Notes under the pieces: generated by a model
What the model was told of the DNA's origin: nothing
Database searches by the model: none
What the model saw: the letters and a program-made list of their open reading frames with translations, nothing else
Made by a program: the position numbers and the translations under genes
IMG/VR virus record: IMGVR_UViG_3300044957_000447
Location: 1-37,444 of that record
DNA: 37,444 nucleotides
Source of the DNA: a virus
Reading direction: 5' to 3' (one strand)
Shown here: one piece after another, positions 1 to 7,295 of the stretch
Numbering within the stretch: position 1 is the first letter of the stretch
Layout of the letters: the number at the start of each line of letters is the position of its first letter

Positions 1-2694
1 AGCTTCGCCACCACCCGATTTTTTACTTTCTCCACCGGTTTCACCACCGGTTGGCTCACCACTTGCAGGTTCACTTTCACCGGTTAGATCAACTCCGCCG
101 CCAGCTTCTCCACCGGCTCCGGCACCACCTTCTTTATCTTTTGACTTTAAAAATACTAGCGCGGGGTCATTACCTTCATCCTCAATTTGCTTAAACCTAT
201 AAGATCCCTTGGCATCATCAAAAAGTTGTTTTTGTAATTCAATCATGTCTTGGTCACTCATACCAAATACATTTTCATATACCCATTTCTTACTAAACAA
301 CTTTTGTTCAGCCATGTCTTTGCTAACCTCAACCTTGCTCTTCCATACATCAATCTTTTCTTTTTCAAATATTGTAGAAGGATTGGTAAGTTCAAGACTA
401 AAATCAACCAACGATTCATCTCTATATCCTTGACTATATAAGTGAACCACAGCAATCTTGTTCAATTCACTAACAATAATACGTTGTACACGTTGAATAG
501 TACGTGCAAAACGAATATCTTCTGCTGCCAACGTTGCTTTGCCAGAAAGCGATTCATCATAACCCAAGAATGCCTTTGGAATTTTGAGTGCTGCCATCAT
601 TTTGTTTCGTAGATATTCAATATCGTCTGTACCAGTCCATTCCAGACCAGGCAAGTTATCAATACTGGTTCCGCTGTCTCCACCACGAACTGGCAAGAAA
701 ATGTCTTCAACCATGTTTTGTAGATTGAAACGAAGGTTGTAGTCACCTGTGTTTTGATCCAAATATGGAGTTTTCTTCATTTGTTGAATGATGCGATCTA
801 CGTGATTATCAACTTCATTTGGAGGAATATTACCAATATCAATCTTGAATATTCTCTTTTCTGGAGCACGCATGATACGATGAATTAACATTGCGTCTTC
901 CATCAAACTCAATTGTTTCCATACACGACGTGCGCCTTCTAATATACTCTTACCATATGGCAAGAAATTGCTATCACTCAACAATCTAAAATGTGCTATT
1001 TGATAATTTTCACATTCCTCGATTTTATTTCCATATGGCAAATTAACTTGGAATTTAACAAAATTTTTATTTGTTAAATGTGCATTTTCAATACGAGTAA
1101 CATAATAGCTGCTAAGGGGCTCTACCATGTATACACCATATTCTGGACTGATGTACAATCTCATATAAAAATCACCATATTTAACCAAACTACGAGTCCA
1201 ACTCCAAAGGTTGAATTCGATATTGAGAATGTCGTAGAACAAGTTGTTTAAGATGTTTTTAATTTCATCGTTGTTTGAACGAACTGCGATTACATCACCC
1301 ATCTCATTTCGTGTAGTACATTCGTCCGCATAAATGTCCAAAGCAGATGCCAAAATTGGGTCCATGTCCATTGTATTTGAAACGAAACAACTATCTGTTG
1401 CAAAATTTTCGTATTTTTCGACAGTAACATCATATACATCAACTTCACCGATCTGTTCTATTGATACTATTTTATGGTTTAATGTAGAAACCACTTCATT
1501 TTTGAATGATTTCCAATCGTGTCCTTCTTTTTTGAGACGATTTTGTAGAGTTGACTGATCACAATTAATATGTGCAATAAAATCCCACAAATTAATTTTT
1601 GAATATTCTTTATAGTATTCAAAAGCTTTTTCTTTTACATTCTCAAAAGTAACATCATGACGATATTTTGGATTTTTAATATCCGTTTGATCTCTATCCT
1701 TAAATGTTTCTTTTAATGTAGAATATCGTTTTTCATTGGATTCGTCGGAACGAGTTTTTCCGTAAAATGGGTTATTTTTCTCAGAACGTTCTCCATCCCA
1801 TCTGTAAAACTTTCTGTTGATATAACTTGGATGCGATTTTAACTTATTAAGTTGATTTTGATAATTATTATCTCCCCACAGTATATTTTTATTATATTCA
1901 CTGTGATATTTTTTGTGTTCTTTCCAATCCATTATGAGTAGATTGTCCGGAGAATTATTGGAACCATTTATATCTAAATGATGAACCACTTCATTTTTTC
2001 CAAGTGTTCTGTAAAATTGTTCAGCTACAATTTTATGTTCACTTTGCCATCCTTTTGAAAAATTGTATAAACGACGATATCTTTTAAATCCATGTTTTTT
2101 ATAGCCATATCCTTTCTGATAAAATGGCATTATAGAATCACCAACTCGGAGTTCAAATGTTCTTTTATATGTACCGTCCCTCATCATAAATGGATGTTTA
2201 AGACTCGCTATAATATATTGTCCGTTGTCAAATGTAACTTTATATCCTTGTCGTTTTCCACTTTTCTTTCTCGGATGATAAGCTTTTCCTAGCTTAATAC
2301 TGTCAGTTTCGTGGTCATACGAGAATACATAAAATCTTTCTTGTGGTTTATCTTTATATTTCTCAGCAAGTTCTGCTATTGTTGGAGTTGTTCCATCAGG
2401 CAACGGAACAATCGTATCTGGTCCCACGCAATCATAATCTCTAAACAGCTCTACACGACTGCTTTGATAACTAAGATTAAAGTCTCTTGTATATTGATTA
2501 TACGATGTTGTACGAAGTCTATTAAAACGGTCTCTTAGGCTGTTACGGTCTGTTGCGTATTGTATTTCATCGGTATCAATTACTTTTAATTTTTTACCAC
2601 CGACATTTCTTACAATAACATCGTTGCTAAACAATCGTTTTAATCTAGCAAATAATGAACGATTCTTTAGCTCTTGAAATGTGTTATCAGCCAT
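1..2694 (-). CDS. gp20: Portal protein (gp20-like), interrupted by an intein; 3' end outside window
   Basis: Forms the dodecameric portal at the head vertex through which DNA is packaged and to which the tail attaches. Translating from ATG 2694 gives one frame open to base 1. The N-terminal extein is residues 1-88, an intein covers 89-440, and the C-terminal extein runs from 441 to at least 898. The extein around the junction (VELFRDYD / TMDMDPILASALDIYADE) and the later APEKRIFKIDIGNIP and IPKAFLGYDESLSGKATLA segments fit T4-type portals. The visible end becomes Gly/Glu/Ser-rich (about residues 850-898), probably a flexible tail. The gene starts 26 bases after the terminase gene, the usual packaging-gene neighbourhood. 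No clear Shine-Dalgarno sequence precedes the start. The frame was checked codon by codon and has no stop. The portal call is strong; the true C-terminus is not visible. Confidence 0.9.
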   Translation of the reverse strand, partial: MADNTFQELKNRSLFARLKRLFSNDVIVRNVGGKKLKVIDTDEIQYATDRNSLRDRFNRLRTTSYNQYTRDFNLSYQSSRVELFRDYDCVGPDTIVPLPDGTTPTIAELAEKYKDKPQERFYVFSYDHETDSIKLGKAYHPRKKSGKRQGYKVTFDNGQYIIASLKHPFMMRDGTYKRTFELRVGDSIMPFYQKGYGYKKHGFKRYRRLYNFSKGWQSEHKIVAEQFYRTLGKNEVVHHLDINGSNNSPDNLLIMDWKEHKKYHSEYNKNILWGDNNYQNQLNKLKSHPSYINRKFYRWDGERSEKNNPFYGKTRSDESNEKRYSTLKETFKDRDQTDIKNPKYRHDVTFENVKEKAFEYYKEYSKINLWDFIAHINCDQSTLQNRLKKEGHDWKSFKNEVVSTLNHKIVSIEQIGEVDVYDVTVEKYENFATDSCFVSNTMDMDPILASALDIYADECTTRNEMGDVIAVRSNNDEIKNILNNLFYDILNIEFNLWSWTRSLVKYGDFYMRLYISPEYGVYMVEPLSSYYVTRIENAHLTNKNFVKFQVNLPYGNKIEECENYQIAHFRLLSDSNFLPYGKSILEGARRVWKQLSLMEDAMLIHRIMRAPEKRIFKIDIGNIPPNEVDNHVDRIIQQMKKTPYLDQNTGDYNLRFNLQNMVEDIFLPVRGGDSGTSIDNLPGLEWTGTDDIEYLRNKMMAALKIPKAFLGYDESLSGKATLAAEDIRFARTIQRVQRIIVSELNKIAVVHLYSQGYRDESLVDFSLELTNPSTIFEKEKIDVWKSKVEVSKDMAEQKLFSKKWVYENVFGMSDQDMIELQKQLFDDAKGSYRFKQIEDEGNDPALVFLKSKDKEGGAGAGGEAGGGVDLTGESEPASGEPTGGETGGESKKSGGGEA
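1375..2430 (-). other. Intein with HNH homing endonuclease inside the portal protein
   Basis: In-frame protein insertion of 352 residues that should splice itself out of the portal. It begins with Cys1 (CVGPDTIVPLPDG, block A) directly after the portal motif FRDYD. Intein residues 75-79 (SLKHP) look like block B with Ser in place of the usual Thr. The ending VYDVTVEKYENFATDSCFVSN is like blocks F and G. Its last Asn is followed by Thr as the +1 nucleophile, and the usual penultimate His is Ser. The centre holds an HNH nuclease (VVHHLDINGSNNSPDNL then EHKKYH, about residues 148-176). A NUMOD3-like stretch (NNPFYGKTRSDE, about 219-230) and a possible helix-turn-helix (about 280-310) follow. The parts are complete enough to expect both splicing and homing, but the Ser before the terminal Asn could slow splicing. 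Confidence 0.9.
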
Positions 2695-2720
2695 AATTTT
2701 AGTCTATATTATATAAGTAT

Positions 2721-4202
2721 TTACAATAACCAATTTAAACTTTCTTTTTTACCTCCAGCAACTCCTCCTTGTACTTCACCCGCACTGAATTGCCAAGTTC
2801 TCATAGGATCGTCAACCGGACTTACATCTCGTACATCTTTAGTAACCATAACCCCCGAATCTTTTCTGGTTATTTTGCCAAGCATCGCTCGATTATATGC
2901 AATCTGCTCATTGCGGAGTTTCAAAGCAGTTTCTCGTACCCAAAGTCCTATACCAAATGACATTACTAAATCGTCATTATAACCTTTCATAGCTTCTGCT
3001 TTTGGTCCGTTCCATACAAATACATTTAATTCTTCCAATATTCTGTTTGATTTTATAATAATTTGTTTTTGACGAAAAAATAGTTCTAAGTTACTAATAA
3101 CCAACGGTCTAGTTTTAGTTGTAGTACTAAAACCTGGTATTAGTTTTTTATCTTGACTGTTAAGTTTATTTGTATATGTTTTTTCTACATCTACAATAGC
3201 CAAATCAGCTGAACTATAAAAAGTATTTTGATAATCTCTATCTATAACTTGTTGTAGAGCTGCCCATCCTTGATTGTTATTTTCTACTACCAATAAAGCA
3301 TTATTATATTCCGTAGCTACGGTTACTAACAAATTGCCGTAGTCTTTCGTAGTTAACTGACCTTTATATTCAGCCACTTGTTCCATTGTTTCTATATCAA
3401 TTATATGAAAAGCACTAAAGTCTGCTCCATCTCCTCTAGCACAGTCAGCCGTAACCATATAATTTTTACTATAGTTTGGATAGTCCCAGATCCATAAATC
3501 TTGTCGATTGCCCCGTCTTTCTATAGGATCTTTAATATAAGTTTGTTTATAAAATTCAAGAATATCAGTATTTACAACTTGATTACCCGATGTTGAAAAA
3601 TTACAATCACATTCTTGTGCAGCACCTTTTACACCTGATAATTCAGTTTGTTTGTCACGCCAAGATTGGTCTCGCTCCGGATGTAAATGCCAAGGCAAAC
3701 TTATAGTTTTAAAATTATTTTTTCCTTCTTCAGCTTCAACCCAAGTTTTGTGGAAAAAATTACCTACACCATTCGGAGTACTTAATACAATTGCTCTACC
3801 ACCGGTGCTTAATGTATATTGAGAGGATAACCATATTTCTTCTATACCATCAATAAATGCACAATTATGACTTACAACATCGTTGGAATAAAATTCTTGA
3901 TTTTTTTCAATATTCAATAAATCATACAAATCGGTTTTTTTAACAATTGTTCTTTTTGATTTTACAATTTTATCTATACCATTTTTTCCCTGTAATATCA
4001 TTCCGTTTTTAATTTGTAAGGCATATATAAATGTATTATCTTTTAATTTAAGTTTATGTGATGTCGAACATTCTATATGAGTTTCATCTTCGAAAACAAT
4101 TTTAACAATTCTATCTTTAACAACCTTTTTAATGCCTGAAAAATTGCTCCAACCAGATGGAGTCAATACTTCCCAGTCATTTATATTTTTAATATCACTC
4201 AT
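2721..4202 (-). CDS. terL: Large terminase C-terminal gene: split-intein C-half plus nuclease domain
   Basis: Second half of the DNA-packaging motor ATPase/nuclease. Residues 1-113 are the C-terminal part of a split intein. Residues 114-493 are the rest of the terminase, beginning CAFIDGIEEIW, which continues the Walker B strand left at the end of the upstream gene. GGRAIVLSTPNGVGN (about 134-148) is the ATPase coupling region. The RNase H-type nuclease shows Asp253 in TADCARGDGADF, Glu307 in VVENNNQG, and Asp410/411 in KGYNDDLVMSFG. The two exteins total 160 + 380 = 540 residues, a reasonable terminase length. ATG 4202 is the only possible ATG in this frame because a stop lies nine bases upstream. 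It lies in a different frame from the N-terminal gene, so splicing in trans is needed. The Shine-Dalgarno sequence is weak. Confidence 0.9.
   Translation of the reverse strand: MSDIKNINDWEVLTPSGWSNFSGIKKVVKDRIVKIVFEDETHIECSTSHKLKLKDNTFIYALQIKNGMILQGKNGIDKIVKSKRTIVKKTDLYDLLNIEKNQEFYSNDVVSHNCAFIDGIEEIWLSSQYTLSTGGRAIVLSTPNGVGNFFHKTWVEAEEGKNNFKTISLPWHLHPERDQSWRDKQTELSGVKGAAQECDCNFSTSGNQVVNTDILEFYKQTYIKDPIERRGNRQDLWIWDYPNYSKNYMVTADCARGDGADFSAFHIIDIETMEQVAEYKGQLTTKDYGNLLVTVATEYNNALLVVENNNQGWAALQQVIDRDYQNTFYSSADLAIVDVEKTYTNKLNSQDKKLIPGFSTTTKTRPLVISNLELFFRQKQIIIKSNRILEELNVFVWNGPKAEAMKGYNDDLVMSFGIGLWVRETALKLRNEQIAYNRAMLGKITRKDSGVMVTKDVRDVSPVDDPMRTWQFSAGEVQGGVAGGKKESLNWLL
3864..4202 (-). other. C-terminal half of a split intein (IntC, 113 residues)
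   Basis: Residues 1-113 of the downstream terminase gene. VLTPSGWSNFSGIKKV then IVFEDETHIECSTSHKL form the early intein beta strands and a block B-like segment (STSH, with Ser at the usual Thr position). DLYDLLNIEKNQEFYSNDVV followed by SHN is the block F/G ending with His-Asn, and the next residue is Cys. Layout and wording resemble, from memory, the AceL-TerL family of atypically split terminase inteins, whose long C-part starts with its own Met. Together with the 33-residue N-part the intein totals 146 residues, a mini-intein with no room for an endonuclease. Strong call on structure; splicing activity is inferred. Confidence 0.9.
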
Positions 4203-4279
4203 ATATTTTTAGTCTCAAATGATATAGAAATTTATTCATCGAGGAGTGTTGAGTTTTATCAACCTCACAAAACGTTATG
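4203..4279 (-). other. Break between the two split terminase genes
   Basis: Seventy-seven bases separate the stop of the N-terminal terminase gene from the ATG of the C-terminal gene. No endonuclease or other protein is encoded here. A small hairpin can form at 4244-4266 (stem gttga/tcaac plus gag/ctc around one bulged base), with no T-run after it on the minus strand, so it is not a typical terminator. The motif AGACTAAAA lies just before the downstream start (4207-4215). Confidence 0.6.
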
Positions 4280-4861
4280 TTATATATATTCTTTTTGCTC
4301 ATATAATTCACCAATATTAACCGGCTTCACTTCACCAGTCAATTTGTTACGAATGTATATAGTATTGTGAAACCCCAAACACTCATCAATAATTAATAGT
4401 GACAAAGCTGTTGAACGACCTGCGGTGCCAGCACTAGATACCGCTTTGATTTGAGATCCATTTTTAAGACGCAGTGATAGACGATTGTCTTCTATACATG
4501 GAACCTTTAACCAAGCTGGAAGATTATCATTTGCAAACCTAACTTTTGTAACGATTTCTTTTGCGGTTTCTTGAGTAATACTAATACAGAGAATATTCTT
4601 ATCACTGTGAAACGTCATCAACCATAAACTATAAGCCGATGTGAGCGTGCTAATGCCCATCTGTCTACTTTTAAGAACTATGTTAAGACTGTTTTCAACG
4701 AAATCTTTAAGTGTACTTTCTTGAAATGGATACAACTCAAAGTTTACAGTTCCTCTTACAGGATGTTGTATTTTAACATACTTTTTTATGAAGTATATAG
4801 GGTCTTCTATACACTTCTTATATTCACTTTTTATTATTTCTCTTAGATTTGGCTGACTCAT
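4280..4861 (-). CDS. terL: Large terminase N-terminal gene: ATPase half plus split-intein N-half
   Basis: First half of the packaging ATPase. Residues 1-160 are extein: an adenine-binding/Q-motif region (ELYPFQ, 42-47), a deviant P-loop LKSRQMGIST (63-72), a central ATPase strand region (NILCISITQETAKEIVTKV), and a Walker B strand ending LLIIDE (155-160). In T4 gp17 this acidic pair is followed by CAFI; here residue 161 starts an intein instead. Residues 161-193 are the intein N-part, then a stop. The P-loop lacks Lys just after Gly; a Lys five residues earlier (Lys64) could serve, as in lambda gpA (KSARVGYS). The start overlaps the previous gene by 38 bases and has a good AGAGG six bases upstream. 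This protein alone cannot be a working terminase; it needs trans-splicing. Confidence 0.92.
   Translation of the reverse strand: MSQPNLREIIKSEYKKCIEDPIYFIKKYVKIQHPVRGTVNFELYPFQESTLKDFVENSLNIVLKSRQMGISTLTSAYSLWLMTFHSDKNILCISITQETAKEIVTKVRFANDNLPAWLKVPCIEDNRLSLRLKNGSQIKAVSSAGTAGRSTALSLLIIDECLGFHNTIYIRNKLTGEVKPVNIGELYEQKEYI
4283..4381 (-). other. N-terminal half of a split intein (IntN, 33 residues)
   Basis: Residues 161-193 of the upstream terminase gene. It begins with Cys1 in CLGFHNTIYIRNKLTGEVKP and continues VNIGELYEQKEYI before a TAA stop. This matches intein block A and the strand after it, with the typical IxELY pattern. The split comes before block B, unlike DnaE-type split inteins, which break after about 100 residues, so it is an atypical split site. 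It should bind the C-part encoded at 3864-4202 and join LLIIDE to CAFIDG. Confidence 0.9.
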
Positions 4862-5468
4862 ATATAGCCTCTAACTCTTTTATTCTATCATCAATAATCT
4901 TAAGTCTTTCATATATAACTTTTAAATCCGCTGTAACATCGTTATATATTTTACTATAATCTTCTTTACCTTCCCAAACTTCAGTAGTACCGTCGTCTTC
5001 TACAAATGTTACAGGTTTACCTTCTTTATGCTGTTCACACCAAGCTTTTGTTTCTTCAAATTTTTGTTTTATGTCATTCAACATTGATTTTTCATTACGA
5101 ATATCTCGTAGTTCATTGAACTCATGCCAGATACCCATAATCTTCAAATTTGTTTCTTCTTCAATAAAACAATCGTAACAAAGATGTGTTTTCGGCCAAA
5201 CCTGATCGTCTAAATAATTACCAAACCGTATGTCTGCATTACAACTCTTACATCTTTGTTCGTTAATTATGACAGCTTTCTTTGGTAATCTTTTAACTAT
5301 ACCATTCTTTTTAATCCACTTATTACCACTATTATCTTCCCACTCTTCACCTTCTTTTCTATTTGAATTTTCTAAATTTGAATCGTAACCTAATTGTACG
5401 AATGGACGGTTACCTTCTAAATAATCTTTAACAATACCCAGATTACTTTTACCAGATACTTTTTTCAT
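4824..5468 (-). CDS. Zinc-ribbon protein at the small-terminase position
   Basis: 214 residues of uncertain function. Four cysteines, CKSC (73-76) and CYDC (97-100), form a likely zinc ribbon in the middle. The N-terminal part (KSNLGIVKDYLEGNRPFVQLGY) looks conserved-type but I cannot name a family. The C-terminal 45 residues are charged and probably helical or coiled coil (DLKVIYERLKIIDDRIKELEAIYE). Its end overlaps the start of the large terminase gene by 38 bases, so the two are translated together. In T4 the small terminase gp16 sits directly before gp17, so a role in DNA recognition for packaging is possible. I see no direct sequence match to gp16, and gp16 is not known for a zinc ribbon. 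No clear Shine-Dalgarno sequence precedes the start. Confidence 0.75.
   Translation of the reverse strand: MKKVSGKSNLGIVKDYLEGNRPFVQLGYDSNLENSNRKEGEEWEDNSGNKWIKKNGIVKRLPKKAVIINEQRCKSCNADIRFGNYLDDQVWPKTHLCYDCFIEEETNLKIMGIWHEFNELRDIRNEKSMLNDIKQKFEETKAWCEQHKEGKPVTFVEDDGTTEVWEGKEDYSKIYNDVTADLKVIYERLKIIDDRIKELEAIYESAKSKRNNKK
4868..4872 (-). promoter_or_regulatory. Ribosome binding site of the terminase N-terminal gene
   Basis: AGAGG on the minus strand, six bases before ATG 4861, inside the end of the upstream gene. It is one of the few clear Shine-Dalgarno sequences in the window and supports this start. Confidence 0.6.
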
Positions 5469-5486
5469 AACAAATATGTATTTATT

Positions 5487-6521
5487 TTATTTCCTAAACT
5501 TACTTTCAAGTCCTTTTATAATAAAACTTCCAGTAATCTTGAAGGGATCGCTGTATATACTAGTATCTCTCACAACCATACCTTCATGTTTTTCCAAATC
5601 ACCGATTTCGCTAGTAGTCTTACTAAGTATTTCATCTCCTAGTTTAATAGTAGTTAGATATACAATTGTATCATTAATTACTTTATTGATATCTTGACCA
5701 GCAAAATCTTGTTCTATATTTTTACTATCGGCCGCTTGAATAAATTGTTGTCGTGTAATCAGTGGAGTGCTTATCTTTACAGTTTTCAACCAATCTTTTA
5801 GTGGTTTAGTAACTTCTGCGCCGTTCGGATATAACGTAACCGGTGAAGTCAATACTTTAGCAAGATCTGGTTCCGATTTAAATGTAGTAGACACACTTCC
5901 TAATACCTTAAATCCGTGTTTCATCGCAACAATGTTTAATTTATCAATATAAGATTGCATTGCAGCTTTATCATATGGAATTTCACTTGCGACTCTAGAC
6001 TTTACATTACCATCTTTACCAAATGTAGCCGGTTTAATTTCTTTTAATCCATGTATTGCTAAAAAGTTACCAATATCACCATATCCCACAACATTTGTCT
6101 GACCTTCTACATATTCAATATTCAATAATATATTTGGATTATCTAACAAGCCTAACTTTTTAAGTTCACTTCCAGTACTTGGAATTGCTTCGTCAAATAT
6201 ATTGATAACTTTAGCTCCAATCTTTATGAATCCGTAGCCTGGCTCAAATCTTGACGAAAGATCTTCGGGTCTGATTCCTTTAATATCTAGAGGTTTTGCA
6301 GATCCTCTATCCATTACAAATTTACCATCAACCAAACGAATGCTAGCATTTACTCCATCAATTTTTACGCTGCCAGATCCTTTTTTAAGAGACTGTACAG
6401 ATTTGGCAAATACATCAACCAATTGTTTTCCTGTAGATGTAAAATCAAATGGATGTGCCATATGTCCACCGGCGCCGCCTTCACGAATTACTTCATTTAA
6501 TATATTATTTAATTTAATCAT
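5487..6521 (-). CDS. KxDG-type nucleotidyltransferase, probable RNA/DNA ligase-like protein
   Basis: 344 residues with the motif order of covalent nucleotidyltransferases (ATP-dependent nucleic acid ligases). Motif I is VKIDG (52-56, Lys53 the likely adenylated residue) followed by NASIRLVDGKF. A motif III-like strand is ILLNIEYVEG (131-140), motif IV is KHEGMVVRD (311-319), and a motif V-like strand is FKITGSFIIKG (327-337). In that family the enzyme forms a lysine-AMP and seals nicks or RNA breaks; here that role is inferred. The N-terminus (MIKLNNILNEVIREGG) resembles T4 capsid-targeting peptides, with possible L-x-E / I-x-E cleavage sites. The start overlaps the stop of the upstream flavodoxin-like gene in an ATGA. 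The substrate cannot be told from sequence. Confidence 0.65.
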   Translation of the reverse strand: MIKLNNILNEVIREGGAGGHMAHPFDFTSTGKQLVDVFAKSVQSLKKGSGSVKIDGVNASIRLVDGKFVMDRGSAKPLDIKGIRPEDLSSRFEPGYGFIKIGAKVINIFDEAIPSTGSELKKLGLLDNPNILLNIEYVEGQTNVVGYGDIGNFLAIHGLKEIKPATFGKDGNVKSRVASEIPYDKAAMQSYIDKLNIVAMKHGFKVLGSVSTTFKSEPDLAKVLTSPVTLYPNGAEVTKPLKDWLKTVKISTPLITRQQFIQAADSKNIEQDFAGQDINKVINDTIVYLTTIKLGDEILSKTTSEIGDLEKHEGMVVRDTSIYSDPFKITGSFIIKGLESKFRK

Positions 6522-7279
6522 GTTATTTTAAAAAACGTATTATCAAAAACTTTTATTGCTTTATTGTATGATCGATTAGTCTCGTCCAATTTGTTATCTG
6601 TGAATTGCCAATTCCAATACAAGGATTCCGGCGTATTAAACCCAAAAAATTTTAATACTTCTCTTTGAGTTTCAGTGACATGTTTTCCATTCCAATTTTG
6701 TCCCACGGCAATAAATCCCGAATCAATGTTTTTTACTATATTACTTTCTCCTAAAGTACTATGTCTATTTTCAATCCAAGTTAATCTTTCAATCAATTTT
6801 TGATAATAACCATTGGCTTGACCCCAACGAATACTTGCAAAAAATACCACACAGTCGCTTTCAAATAGTTCTTTTGTTATTTTCCAAAGTTCATCACTTT
6901 TATTATTTATACTGGCCCAACAACGGTGATATCCACTTGGATTTTTTTCTTTATCCTTCAACACAGAATCTTTTGTTCCACAGTGATTTCCCCACTTAGA
7001 AGATACATTACCTTCACATGGAAAAATATTTAACTTTGTAGTATCAATAACCGTTACTTTTTCTTTTCCTAATATTTCTTGAATCTTAAACGCTAATTGT
7101 GTGCTTTTGGCACTATCATCTTTGTGACCACTCCATCTATTACTAGTAGTTAATAACAACACTTTATTTTTATCACGGAGATAATCAATGGTCTTCTTGT
7201 ATTTTTTTGCATACAAGTCCATGTCTTGTTCGCTAATAGGTAACTTAGCTTCTAGTAAAAGGTCTGACAGACTAATCAT
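6518..7279 (-). CDS. Flavodoxin-like / NADPH-dependent FMN reductase-like protein
   Basis: 253 residues with a flavodoxin-like pattern. A first strand and phosphate-loop region (KVLLLTTSNRWSGHKDDSAKST, about 39-60) is followed by a second strand KVTVIDTTKL, a WASINNKSDELWKITKELFESD helix, a strand VVFFASIRWGQANGYYQKLIERLTW, and SGFIAVGQNWNG. This order fits FMN-binding reductases of the WrbA/FMN_red kind, which move electrons with NAD(P)H. The N-terminal dozen residues (MISLSDLLLEAK) precede the fold and look like a capsid-targeting peptide with an L-L-E cleavage site. It overlaps the ligase-like gene by four bases (ATGA), so the two are probably co-translated. Such a protein is an unusual cargo for a phage late operon; its partner and role are unknown. 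Confidence 0.65.
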   Translation of the reverse strand: MISLSDLLLEAKLPISEQDMDLYAKKYKKTIDYLRDKNKVLLLTTSNRWSGHKDDSAKSTQLAFKIQEILGKEKVTVIDTTKLNIFPCEGNVSSKWGNHCGTKDSVLKDKEKNPSGYHRCWASINNKSDELWKITKELFESDCVVFFASIRWGQANGYYQKLIERLTWIENRHSTLGESNIVKNIDSGFIAVGQNWNGKHVTETQREVLKFFGFNTPESLYWNWQFTDNKLDETNRSYNKAIKVFDNTFFKIT

Positions 7280-7295
7280 CTATTATAAATAGAGA

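Noticed and set aside
1334-1558. Plus-strand open frames of 60-75 codons opposite the portal and its intein
   Set aside because: The minus-strand portal frame is continuous here; these are shadows.
2674-2982. Plus-strand open frame of 102 codons across the terminase end and portal start
   Set aside because: Opposite the terminase C-terminus, low-complexity product, no start signal.
4195-4239. Fourteen-codon minus-strand open frame in the gap between the split terminase genes
   Set aside because: No Shine-Dalgarno sequence, no similarity, and it overlaps the next gene's start; not evidence of an endonuclease remnant.
4244-4266. Hairpin in the terminase gap as a terminator
   Set aside because: Short stem with a bulge and no T-run on the minus strand.
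5479-5486. AATAAATA on the minus strand before the zinc-ribbon gene
   Set aside because: Ten bases from the start codon, too close for a late promoter with a leader.
7284-7291. TATAAATA on the plus strand
   Set aside because: No plus-strand gene follows; a chance match in AT-rich DNA.
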